A stretch of DNA of 6,305 bases from DASPKS01 sp035628035 (GTDB lineage: Bacteria > Bacteroidota > Rhodothermia > Rhodothermales > Rubricoccaceae), in assembly GCA_035628035.1 (NCBI GenBank), contig DASPKS010000015.1, forward strand, positions 1 to 6,305, written 5' to 3'. The position numbers and the translations under genes are program-made. Positions 1 to 6,230 of the stretch are shown piece after piece. The number at the start of each line of letters is the position of its first letter. Position 1 is the stretch's first letter. The notes under the pieces were generated by a model, which did no database searches, had not been told where the DNA came from, and worked only from the letters and a program-made list of their open reading frames with translations.

Positions 1-41
1 CCCCGGCGGGCGTCGCGCGAAAATGGGGAGGAGGGGGCGTC

Positions 42-73
42 CTTGTGCGGCGAACCCTGGCGCCGTAACGTGC
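42..73 (+). promoter_or_regulatory. Possible Bacteroidota-type promoter for the secreted repeat protein
   Basis: A CTTG (42-45) lies 20 nt before TAACGTGC (66-73). The layout recalls the Bacteroidota sigma factor pattern of a -33 TTG and a -7 TAnnTTTG box, but the -7 box matches only partly. It would give a leader of roughly 20 nt before the ATG at 101. This is a weak match, recorded because nothing else in the first 100 bases looks like a promoter. Confidence 0.2.
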
Positions 74-100
74 TCGCGACGGGCCCCGCCCCCAACGCCC

Positions 101-1801
101 ATGCGCGCGCTCCTCTCGGCTCTCTTGCTCCTCGCTGGAGCCCCCACCGCCTACGCGCAGCTCCCCTTCGCGCTCGACGCCGAGGTCTGGGAAGCGACGG
201 TAGGGGAGGACGGCGCGATCTACGCGACGGGCGTGTTCTACGGGGCGGTGGACTTCGACCCCGGTCCCGGGGTGGCGGCCCTCACAGCGACCAGTTTCGA
301 CGGGTTCGTGGCAGTGTACGAGGCGGACGGTACGTTCAGGCTGGCCCTGCGCATCGACGCTATCGGGAATGGCTACCTGTACATGTACGGGATCGCTCCC
401 GGCCCGGACGGGTCCATCACCATCGCCGGGGATCTCATCGATGGCGCAGACTTCGACCCCGGTCTTGGGGAACACATTCTCACAGGCAGCTACCGGGGGT
501 TCGTGGCGCGATATACCCCCGATGGCTCCCTCGGCTCCGCGTTCTTCATTGCGAGCCCTGTCTCTGGGAGCACAGGGGATGCCGAGGCGGGGTGGGGATG
601 CATGATGCCGACCACGGAGGGACGTACATTCCTCTGTGGGAGGTTCAACGGGACAGTGGACTTCGACCCGGGCCCCGGTGAGGCCATTCGGACGAGCGGT
701 CCGAACAGCGCGTTTGTTGTGATCTACGACGCGGCCGGTGCTTTCGGGGAGGTGCGTGTGGTTTCCGGCACGGCCGGAGTGAGCTTCCGCGTGATTCGCC
801 CGGATCCAGCGGGGGGCTTCGCTACCCTCGGGCACTCGTCCGGGACGGTCGACCTGGACCCGGGCCCCGATACGTTCCCGCTCTCCCCCGGCCCGTTCAT
901 TGCACGGTACACGATGGAGATGGTACCTCGCGACGGGTTCACACTACCCGTGTGGGCCAACAGCTTCGCGGTGGACACATCGGAGGCCACCTACATCACG
1001 GGCTCCTTTGATGACCCGGCGGATTTTGACCCGGGCCCGGGTACGCATCTGCTGACCCCGCGGGGTTACGATGCTTTCGTAGCGAAGTACGACTCCTCGC
1101 ACGCCCTCGTATACGCCTTCGCCATCGGGGGCGACTCCAACCTCCTCGTGCCTACAGATGGGGGGCAGGACATCGAGGCCGGCGACGCGGGGGAGGCGTA
1201 CGCAACGGGGTACTTCACCGACGATGCGGACTTCGACCCCGGCCCTGGGGAGCACATCCTCCATGGCAGCTTTACGCAGTACGTCGCGCGCTACTCCGCC
1301 GAGGGCGCGATCGAGTACGTCTTTACCCTCTCCAGCTCTGGAGGCATCCAGCAGTTCGTTCCTCGCCTTGTGCCCAGAGTAGGAGACACCTTCCTCGCCT
1401 ACGGGTCCTTCAGCGGCTCGCTCGACGTAGACCCCGGGCCGGGCGAGGTCGTGCTCTCCTCCCCGCGGGGCACCTACTTCGTCCCATATCACCGCGACGG
1501 CCGGATCGTTGTAGCGGGCGAGCCGGAGGCTCCTGCAGCCTCAGCCCTGCGCGTTGAGGTCGGCCCCAACCCACTGTCGAGTCACACAGTTGTGGTCGTC
1601 ACCTCGCCGCACGCGGGCCCCGCCCGCGTGGCGGTGTACGACGCGCGTGGGCGGGAGATCGCGGTGCTGCTCTCGGGCGAGCGGGCCGTCGGCCGCCACG
1701 AGGTGACGTTCGACGCCTCGGCCCTCGCGCCGGGGGTGTACTTCGTCCGCGCCGAGGCGGGCGCCCGCGTTGCCACCCGCGCGCTCACCGTGCTCCGCTA
1801 G
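101..1801 (+). CDS. Secreted DFDPGPG-repeat (putative beta-propeller) protein with T9SS type A sorting domain
   Basis: This is a 566-residue exported protein of unknown ligand or activity. The ATG at 101 was chosen over an in-frame start at 23 because it begins a classic signal peptide: MRA, then a Leu/Ala-rich core, with likely cleavage after A-Y-A at residue 19. The mature protein has seven copies of a D-(F/L/V)-D-P-G-(P/L)-G/D motif at residues 51, 117, 187, 251, 308, 377 and 442, spaced 57-70 residues. Each is followed about 15-25 residues later by an aromatic (F/Y)VARY-like strand and a DG turn. Seven units of this size suggest a seven-bladed propeller, which is an inference. Residues ~482-566 are a C-terminal sorting domain: GPNP at 488, an AVYDARGREIAVL strand, and an APGVYFVRAE...R ending typical of T9SS cargo. 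It would cross the outer membrane through the type IX system and be released or anchored after tail removal. It converges on the glycosyltransferase gene, with a 21-bp repeat array between them. Codon use looks somewhat less GC-biased than in the housekeeping genes. Confidence 0.88.
   Translation: MRALLSALLLLAGAPTAYAQLPFALDAEVWEATVGEDGAIYATGVFYGAVDFDPGPGVAALTATSFDGFVAVYEADGTFRLALRIDAIGNGYLYMYGIAPGPDGSITIAGDLIDGADFDPGLGEHILTGSYRGFVARYTPDGSLGSAFFIASPVSGSTGDAEAGWGCMMPTTEGRTFLCGRFNGTVDFDPGPGEAIRTSGPNSAFVVIYDAAGAFGEVRVVSGTAGVSFRVIRPDPAGGFATLGHSSGTVDLDPGPDTFPLSPGPFIARYTMEMVPRDGFTLPVWANSFAVDTSEATYITGSFDDPADFDPGPGTHLLTPRGYDAFVAKYDSSHALVYAFAIGGDSNLLVPTDGGQDIEAGDAGEAYATGYFTDDADFDPGPGEHILHGSFTQYVARYSAEGAIEYVFTLSSSGGIQQFVPRLVPRVGDTFLAYGSFSGSLDVDPGPGEVVLSSPRGTYFVPYHRDGRIVVAGEPEAPAASALRVEVGPNPLSSHTVVVVTSPHAGPARVAVYDARGREIAVLLSGERAVGRHEVTFDASALAPGVYFVRAEAGARVATRALTVLR
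251..1444 (+). repeat. Seven coding repeats centred on DFDPGPG
   Basis: Core motifs start at 251, 449, 659, 851, 1022, 1229 and 1424 (spacings 198, 210, 192, 171, 207 and 195 bp). They share GA(C/T)-TT(C/T)-GACCC(C/G)GG at DNA level, with variants DLDPGPD at the fourth and DVDPGPG at the seventh. The Asp-rich, Gly-Pro turn is repeated in every unit and could bind a divalent cation, as Asp-rich turns in other extracellular repeat proteins do. That is an inference from the motif alone. Confidence 0.85.
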
Positions 1802-1812
1802 CGCGAAAACCG

Positions 1813-2064
1813 CTTCCGGTGCGGGGAACGTTCCATCCAGCCCCCGGAGTGTGACATCCGGCCCAGCGAGAGCGACATCCGCTCTCCGGAACGTCGCATC
1901 CGCTGTGCGGAAAGCCGCATCCGGGGCGCGGAATGCGGCATCCGGGGTGGCGGAGGCGACATCCGGTCAGGGAAATCGAAGATTCCCGAAGGCAAACCTG
2001 CCATCCCGTCAGGCGAAGGCTGCATCCGCGAGGGGGAATCCCGCACCCGGCCTCACACCCGCCG
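1813..2064. repeat. Tandem array of twelve degenerate 21-bp units in exact register
   Basis: Units begin at 1813, 1834, 1855, 1876, 1897, 1918, 1939, 1960, 1981, 2002, 2023 and 2044, with no insertion or deletion between them. The unit opens with CATCCG (position 5 is C in 12 of 12; positions 1-4 each match in 11 of 12) and has a (C/G)GGAA core at positions 12-16. The units at 1876, 1897 and 1918 contain an exact TCCG-N5-CGGA inverted repeat; others have one or more mismatches or a shifted arm. The units at 1813, 1981 and 2044 are the most decayed. The array fills the interval between the stop at 1801 and the stop of the convergent glycosyltransferase gene at 2053, slightly overlapping the latter. 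Because 21 is a multiple of three, several frames stay open and spell heptads, such as RMxxSxx on the minus strand, but nothing else supports translation. Twenty-one bp is two helical turns, so every unit presents the same DNA face. Function unknown. Confidence 0.85.
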
Positions 2065-3123
2065 CCCCTTCCAGGTGACGGCCCCGCGCGCGTGGGCGAG
2101 GGCGGAGTCGAGCTGGAGCAGTGCCCCACCGAGGAGGACGAGCGGGGTGAGGAGCGTGATCCAGAGCGGGAGCCGGGCCACGCGGTCGGTCGCGCCTTTC
2201 AGCGCGTAGAGCGTGCCGAGCAGCGGCCACCCGAACAGCGGCGCCGCCACGAAGAGGAGCACGTAGAGGAGGTGGAACGCAAGGAAGGGAAGAAGCCGTC
2301 CCCCCTGAAGCAAAAAAGCGTTCTTGCGGAAGCCGCGCCACGCCTCGCCGAGCGTGCGGTACATCCGCACCTCCACCTCGCCGCCGAGGTCGGCCAGCAT
2401 CAGGTGGAGCCCGTGCTGCTTGAGGTACCGCCCGATCATCACGTCCTCCAGCACCTCGTCGGGGTGGGCGGCGTGGGGGTCGAGGCGGCGGTAGTCGCCG
2501 GCCGCGAGGAGCCAGCACTGCCCGTTGAGGGCGCCGAGCGCCGGGCGCCGCGTCCGCGGCACGAGCGGGAGAGGGAGCGACGAGAGGAGGGCGAAGGGGA
2601 TGAGGGACGTCAGGAGCAGCCCGCCGCCCTCGCCCCGGTAGCGCGGGAGCCCGGAGAGCGCAGCGCCCATGCCCCCCGCCGCCTGCCACCGCCCGGCGAG
2701 GCGGCTGAGGGCTCCCGGATCGGTAAGTGCGGCGTCGGCGTCGAGGAAAAGGAAGAGGTCGCCGCGGGCTTCGCGGGCCGCCTGCCAGCACGCGTGCACC
2801 TTGCCAATCCATCCCGGCGGAGGCCCGTCGCCCCGGATCACGCGCAGGCGCGGGTCGGCGTGGGCGGCCAGCACGGCGGCGGTGCCGTCCTCGGAGGCGT
2901 CGTCCACGACGACCACCTCGAAGGCGGGGTACGCCTGCGCGAGGAGCGAAGGAAGCAACCGCCGCAGGTTCTCTTCTTCGTTCCGCGCGGGGACGAGCAC
3001 CGATACGCGCGGGGGCGGCGCGGGGAGGGGCGCCACCCGCGTCCGGCTCCGCCGCCAGTAGACGACGTTGACCGCCGTGAGTGCGAGGAGGACGGCGTGT
3101 GCGGCGAGGAGCAGCCAGAACAC
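2053..3123 (-). CDS. Membrane-anchored family 2 glycosyltransferase (CrtQ/HpnB-like)
   Basis: This is a 356-residue inverting GT-A glycosyltransferase, predicted to transfer a sugar from a nucleotide donor to a lipid-like acceptor at the cytoplasmic face of the inner membrane. Residues 2-22 form an N-terminal membrane anchor. The catalytic domain follows: VSVLVPARNEEEN at 40-52, VVVVDDASEDGT at 70-81, PPPGWIGKVHACWQ at 101-114, the metal-binding FLDAD at 126-130, NGQCWLL at 200-206 and LEDVMIGRYLKQHG at 225-238, which holds the probable catalytic acid. Two or more C-terminal membrane segments lie at about 279-306 and 318-338, and the protein ends in VTWKGRRV. The PPGWxGK plus C-terminal WKGR layout is typical of CrtQ-like (carotenoid) and HpnB-like (hopanoid-associated) enzymes. 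The acceptor cannot be read from sequence. The start is taken as GTG at 3123, 8 nt after the fumC stop; the longer open frame upstream only overlaps fumC codons. It is probably cotranscribed with fumC. The next gene downstream is convergent. Confidence 0.85.
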   Translation of the reverse strand: MFWLLLAAHAVLLALTAVNVVYWRRSRTRVAPLPAPPPRVSVLVPARNEEENLRRLLPSLLAQAYPAFEVVVVDDASEDGTAAVLAAHADPRLRVIRGDGPPPGWIGKVHACWQAAREARGDLFLFLDADAALTDPGALSRLAGRWQAAGGMGAALSGLPRYRGEGGGLLLTSLIPFALLSSLPLPLVPRTRRPALGALNGQCWLLAAGDYRRLDPHAAHPDEVLEDVMIGRYLKQHGLHLMLADLGGEVEVRMYRTLGEAWRGFRKNAFLLQGGRLLPFLAFHLLYVLLFVAAPLFGWPLLGTLYALKGATDRVARLPLWITLLTPLVLLGGALLQLDSALAHARGAVTWKGRRV

Positions 3124-3131
3124 GCGGCGCC

Positions 3132-4574
3132 TTACTGGCCCGGGATGCCCGGCTCCGTCATCGAGCGCACGTCCAGCACCTCGTCGAGCCGCTCCTCGGG
3201 GATGAGCGCCGACGCGCGGAGGACGTCGCGGACGCTGCGGCCCTCGGCCGCCGCCTGCTTCGCCACCTTCGCCGCCGCGTCGTAGCCGATCTCGGCGTTG
3301 AGCGCCGTCGCGATGGCGGGGTTGCGTTCGAGCAGCTCGCGGGCGCGCTCGCGGTTGGCCTGCAGCCCGTCGACGCACTTCGCGCGGAACGCCTCGGCCG
3401 CGTTAGCGAGGATCGAGATGCTCTCCAGCATCGCGTGCGCCATCACGGGCATCATCACGTTCAGCTCGAAGTTGCCATGGCTCCCGCTGACCGTGATGGT
3501 CACGGCGTTCCCCATCACGCGGGCGCACACCATCATCAGCGCCTCGCTCATCACCGGGTTCACCTTCCCCGGCATGATCGAGGAGCCCGGCTGGAGGGAC
3601 GGCAGGAGGAGCTCGCCGATCCCGCTCGTCGGCCCCGAGCCCATCCACCGGATGTCGTTGGCGATCTTCATGAGCGAGACGGCCACGGTGTTGAGCGTGC
3701 CGGCCGCGCTCACGTAGGCGTCCTTCGCCGACTGCGCCTCGAAGTGGTCGTCGGCCTCGCGGAAGGCGTGGCCCGTCATCTCGGCGATGTATGCGATGGC
3801 GCGCTTCGGGAACTCCGGGGGGCGGTTGATCCCGGTCCCGACGGCCGTCCCGCCGAGGGCGAGCTCGGCCAGCTCCTCGCTCGCCCCCCGCAGCCGCTCG
3901 GCGCCCTTGCGCACCTGCGCGGCGTACCCGCCGAACTCCTGCCCGAGCCGGACGGGCGTGGCGTCCATGAGGTGGGTGCGCCCGCTCTTGAGCACGTCGT
4001 CGAACTCGGCGGCCTTGGCTTCGAGGCTCTCGGCGAGCCGCGTGAGCGCGGGGATGAGCTCCTCCTCCAGCGCTACCCGCGCCGCCACGTGCATCGCCGT
4101 CGGGATCACGTCGTTCGACGACTGCCCCATGTTCACGTCGTCGTTGGGGTGGACGGCCTTCGTGCCGGCGCCGCCGCCGAGCGCCTCGGCGGCCACGTGG
4201 GCGAGGACCTCGTTCGCGTTCATGTTCGTCGAGGTCCCGCTCCCCGTCTGGTAGATGTCGAGGGGGAAGTGGGCGTCGAGTTCTCCGCTGCGGACGCGCT
4301 CGGCGGCGGCGGCGATGGCGTCGGCCTTTGCCGGGTCGAGGAGGCCGAGGTCGCGGTTGGCCCGCGCGCACGCCGCCTTGATGGTGCCGAGGGCCTCGAT
4401 GAACCGGCGCGAGAAGGGGACGCCGGAGATGGGGAAGTTGTCCTTCGCGCGCTGCGTCTGGGCGCCGTAGAGGGCGCTCGCCGGGACGCGGACCTCGCCG
4501 AGGGAGTCCGTTTCCGTCCGGTAACCTTCGGTTTCCGTCCCGGTAGCTGCGCTTGCGATGCGGGAGTCGCTCAT
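3132..4574 (-). CDS. fumC: Class II fumarate hydratase (fumarase C)
   Basis: This 480-residue enzyme catalyses reversible hydration of fumarate to L-malate in the TCA cycle as a cytoplasmic homotetramer, with no iron-sulfur cluster. Family hallmarks in order: SLGEVRVPASALYGAQTQRA (24-43), GSGTSTNMNANEV (111-123), HPNDDVNMGQSSND (142-155, B-site His142), SGRTHLMDATPV (197-208, His201 matching the E. coli active-site His188), GTGINRPPEF (246-255), and the signature GSSIMPGKVN (330-339, with the catalytic serine loop). The KVN motif and full-length C-terminus argue against argininosuccinate lyase or adenylosuccinate lyase. Aspartase is the closest alternative, but the N-terminal and signature regions read as fumarase. 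The length is close to the usual ~460-470, with a slightly longer N-terminus before YRTETDSLGE. The ATG at 4574 is the only good start. No Shine-Dalgarno sequence precedes it, fitting the inferred lineage. It diverges from panC and leads the glycosyltransferase gene. Confidence 0.96.
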   Translation of the reverse strand: MSDSRIASAATGTETEGYRTETDSLGEVRVPASALYGAQTQRAKDNFPISGVPFSRRFIEALGTIKAACARANRDLGLLDPAKADAIAAAAERVRSGELDAHFPLDIYQTGSGTSTNMNANEVLAHVAAEALGGGAGTKAVHPNDDVNMGQSSNDVIPTAMHVAARVALEEELIPALTRLAESLEAKAAEFDDVLKSGRTHLMDATPVRLGQEFGGYAAQVRKGAERLRGASEELAELALGGTAVGTGINRPPEFPKRAIAYIAEMTGHAFREADDHFEAQSAKDAYVSAAGTLNTVAVSLMKIANDIRWMGSGPTSGIGELLLPSLQPGSSIMPGKVNPVMSEALMMVCARVMGNAVTITVSGSHGNFELNVMMPVMAHAMLESISILANAAEAFRAKCVDGLQANRERARELLERNPAIATALNAEIGYDAAAKVAKQAAAEGRSVRDVLRASALIPEERLDEVLDVRSMTEPGIPGQ

Positions 4575-4598
4575 CGGGAAAGCAGGGGAGAGGAGGCT

Positions 4599-4646
4599 CC
4601 GCGAGGATACGCGCGGGCCGCGCGCAGGGTGCTGGTATCTTCGCGG
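4599..4646. promoter_or_regulatory. Divergent fumC/panC control region with mirrored TATC(T/C)TCGCGG boxes
   Basis: Within the 115-bp divergent gap, CCGCGAGGATA (4599-4609) faces TATCTTCGCGG (4636-4646). These are 11-bp inverted arms matching at 10 of 11 positions and separated by 26 bp. Read outward, TATCTTCG (+, 4636-4643) and TATCCTCG (-, 4609-4602) each resemble the Bacteroidota -7 box TAnnTTTG, with one and two mismatches. They would place transcription starts near 4650 for panC and 4596 for fumC. No convincing -33 TTG accompanies either. Between the arms sits a perfect GC-only palindrome, CGCGCGG-G-CCGCGCG (4610-4624). It may be back-to-back promoters, an operator for a dimeric regulator, or both. 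Confidence 0.4.
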
Positions 4647-4689
4647 CTCGCCGATTCTTCGCTGGCCCCGACGCTGCCGACCTAGGACG

Positions 4690-5550
4690 ATGGACCTCCT
4701 CCATACCGTCGAGGCCATGCAGGCCCATGCCGATGCGGCCCGGGCGGCGGGGCGCTGCCTCGCGCTCGTCCCGACGATGGGGGCGCTGCACGACGGCCAC
4801 CTCGCGCTCATCGAGGAGGCCAAACGGCGGGCCGACCACGTCACGGTCTCGATCTTCGTCAACCCCACGCAGTTCGGCCCCGCCGAGGACTTCGCGCAGT
4901 ACCCCCGCACGCTGGAGGCGGACCTCGCCGCCTTGGAGGGGATCGGCGGCGTGGACGCCGTGTTCGCGCCCACCGTCGAGGCGATGTACCCGTTCGGCCT
5001 CCCCCCGTGGACGACGGTCCGCGTGCGCGACCTCGACCGCCACCTCTGCGGGGCCTTCCGGCCGGGCCACTTCGAGGGCGTCGCGACCGTCGTGGCCAAG
5101 CTGTTCCTCGCGTGCCGCCCGCACCTCGCCGTCTTCGGCGAGAAGGACGCCCAGCAGCTCGCCCTCCTCCGCCGGATGACGGCCGAGCTGGGGTTCGGGA
5201 TCGAGGTCGTCGGCCACCCGACGGTGCGCGAGGCCGACGGGCTGGCCCTCTCGTCGCGGAACCGCTACCTGAGCGCGGAGGAGCGGGCCGAAGCCGTCGC
5301 CCTCAAGCGCGCGCTCGACGCCGCGCAGGCCCTCCTGACGGGGGGGGAACGGCACGCAGGCGCGCTCGTAGACGCGATGCGCCAGGAAATCGGGGGGGCG
5401 CAGCGGGCCCGGCTCCAGTACGCCGAGGTCGTGGACGCCGAGACGCTCCAGCCTGCCGAAACGCTTACGCCCGGCCGCTACCTCGCCGCCCTCGCCGTCT
5501 TCTTCGGCGACACCCGCTTGATCGATAACACGACCCTCGTCGTCGCCTAG
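4690..5550 (+). CDS. panC: Pantothenate synthetase (pantoate--beta-alanine ligase)
   Basis: This 286-residue enzyme joins pantoate and beta-alanine with ATP, through a pantoyl-adenylate, to make pantothenate (vitamin B5), the precursor of coenzyme A. It acts in the cytoplasm as a dimer. The nucleotidyltransferase features are complete: PTMGALHDGH (28-37) with the HxGH pair His34/His37, VSIFVNPTQFGP (53-64), FRPGHFEGVATVVAKLF (123-139) lining the substrate pocket, FGEKDAQQ (149-156), and READGLALSSRNRYL (180-194) with the KMSKS-like SSR. Length matches the family (~280). The ATG at 4690 puts PTMGALHDGH at the family-usual distance from the N-terminus; upstream in-frame codons run into the control region. 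Only a weak AGGA lies just ahead of the start. Its stop codon TAG abuts the panD ATG, so both are surely on one transcript. panD supplies the beta-alanine it uses. Confidence 0.97.
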   Translation: MDLLHTVEAMQAHADAARAAGRCLALVPTMGALHDGHLALIEEAKRRADHVTVSIFVNPTQFGPAEDFAQYPRTLEADLAALEGIGGVDAVFAPTVEAMYPFGLPPWTTVRVRDLDRHLCGAFRPGHFEGVATVVAKLFLACRPHLAVFGEKDAQQLALLRRMTAELGFGIEVVGHPTVREADGLALSSRNRYLSAEERAEAVALKRALDAAQALLTGGERHAGALVDAMRQEIGGAQRARLQYAEVVDAETLQPAETLTPGRYLAALAVFFGDTRLIDNTTLVVA

Positions 5551-5970
5551 ATGACCATCACGCTCTTCAAGGGGAAGCTCCACCGCCTCACCGTCACCGA
5601 GGCCGACCTCTACTACGAGGGCTCCATCACGCTCGACGCGGAGCTGCTGGAGGCGGCGAAGATCCTGCCCTACGAGAAGGTGCAGGTCGTCAACGTCAAC
5701 AACGGCGCGCGGCTGGAGACGTACACGATCCCCGGCCTCCGGGGGATGCGGACGGTTTGCCTCAATGGGCCCGCCGCGCGGCTCTGCGCCGTCGGCGACG
5801 AGATCATCGTGATCGCCTACGCCGACATGACGCCGGAAGAGGCCGCGAGCCACCGCCCCCGCGTGGTCCTCGTCAACAAGCGGAACGACCCGGTGGAGGT
5901 GATGGACCTCGATGGGACGCCGATCTCCGAGCCGAACCGCCCCGGCGTCACCGACGCGGCCCAGCACTGA
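5551..5970 (+). CDS. panD: Aspartate 1-decarboxylase (pyruvoyl-dependent)
   Basis: This 139-residue proenzyme decarboxylates L-aspartate to beta-alanine for pantothenate synthesis. The family self-cleaves between Gly and Ser, and the serine becomes the pyruvoyl cofactor. The site YEGSIT is visible with Gly24-Ser25, at the same numbering as E. coli PanD. Other key residues also fall on E. coli numbers: Lys9 in GKLHR, Tyr22, Arg54 and Tyr58 in NNGARLETY, and Asn72 in LNGPAAR. After cleavage it would give a ~24-residue beta chain and a ~115-residue alpha chain assembling as a tetramer. It is about 13 residues longer than the E. coli protein, in a C-terminal tail (from DLDGTPISEP) that is normally variable. 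Start and stop are unambiguous: the ATG directly follows the panC TAG with no gap, implying translational coupling. An intrinsic terminator begins 19 nt after the stop. Confidence 0.97.
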   Translation: MTITLFKGKLHRLTVTEADLYYEGSITLDAELLEAAKILPYEKVQVVNVNNGARLETYTIPGLRGMRTVCLNGPAARLCAVGDEIIVIAYADMTPEEAASHRPRVVLVNKRNDPVEVMDLDGTPISEPNRPGVTDAAQH

Positions 5971-5989
5971 GCCTTCTCAGACTCCACTG

Positions 5990-6019
5990 AAAGGACGCGC
6001 CCCGGGGTGCGTCCTTTTT
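5990..6019 (+). terminator. Intrinsic terminator of the panCD operon
   Basis: AAAGGACGC (5990-5998) pairs perfectly with GCGTCCTTT (6009-6017). The 10-nt loop can extend the stem by a G-T and two C-G pairs, leaving a CCGG tetraloop. The stem runs straight into a T tract (6015-6019). It lies 19 nt after the panD stop and is the only canonical intrinsic terminator seen in the window. Confidence 0.92.
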
Positions 6020-6031
6020 CATTTCGCCTCA

Positions 6032-6196
6032 ACCCTCACCCACGGCGGCCCCATCAATACCCCCAAGGATGTGGAATTCATCCTGAGCAAAACCAGCGCG
6101 GACGGCTTTGTCGGCGCCAGTTCCCTGGAGCGAATGGGTGTCGAAGACTCGCTGACGAGCCTCACTCGGGAGTTCAAGAGGGTGCCGAAAGCGTAG
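6032..6196 (+). pseudogene. Orphan C-terminal fragment of a phosphoenolpyruvate-hydrolase-family TIM-barrel protein
   Basis: About 55 codons ending at TAG 6194-6196 translate to a peptide with LTHGGPINTPKDVEFIL followed by DGFVGASSLERMGVEDSL and a final REFKRV. The HGGPI...P-D...(G)FVGASS-ER-(6-8 residues)...FK pattern is the C-terminal end of the PEP_hydrolase family (also called TIM-barrel signal transduction or Tm-1-like C-terminal domain). Those proteins are normally about 270-280 residues, so roughly four fifths are missing. The frame stays open upstream only by running back through the panCD terminator into panD in a wrong frame, so no real 5' end exists here. There is no start codon or ribosome site near 6032. 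It is most simply a remnant of a deleted or transferred gene; an assembly join is the alternative. Family recognition is from memory of the motif, not from a search. Confidence 0.68.
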
Positions 6197-6230
6197 GCGC
6201 GGCCGCAGGGTCAGCGAGCGCAAAATACTA

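Noticed and set aside
23..100. Earlier in-frame start for the secreted repeat protein
   Set aside because: It would bury the signal peptide behind 26 Arg/Pro-rich residues. The ATG at 101 begins a textbook signal sequence.
1813..2064. CRISPR array
   Set aside because: Units are contiguous at 21 bp with no unique spacers and imperfect repeats, and no cas genes are nearby.
1933..3285. Plus-strand open frame of 450 codons opposite the glycosyltransferase
   Set aside because: It is antisense to a gene with clear GT2 motifs, and its charged low-complexity translation (Glu/Arg/His) has no domain signature.
3124..3378. N-terminal extension of the glycosyltransferase frame into fumC
   Set aside because: The extra 85 residues are Arg/Gly-rich and lie opposite in-frame fumC codons on the same strand. 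The family-like N-terminal membrane anchor begins right at GTG 3123.
3081..4685. Long plus-strand open frame (534 codons) opposite fumC
   Set aside because: It is antisense to a complete, motif-rich fumC. Its Arg/His/Gly/Val-rich translation is typical of GC-rich shadow frames, with no recognisable domain.
3403..5967. Minus-strand open frame of 854 codons across fumC, panC and panD
   Set aside because: It overlaps three well-supported genes in wrong frames and its translation is low-complexity Arg/Gly/Pro. Long open frames are expected by chance at this GC.
6071..6160. Degenerate intergenic repeat suggested by ATCCTGAGC and GTCGAAGACTCGC
   Set aside because: It resembles common CATCCTGAGCGAAG-type bacterial repeats only loosely, and the stretch is fully explained as codons of the PEP-hydrolase-family fragment.
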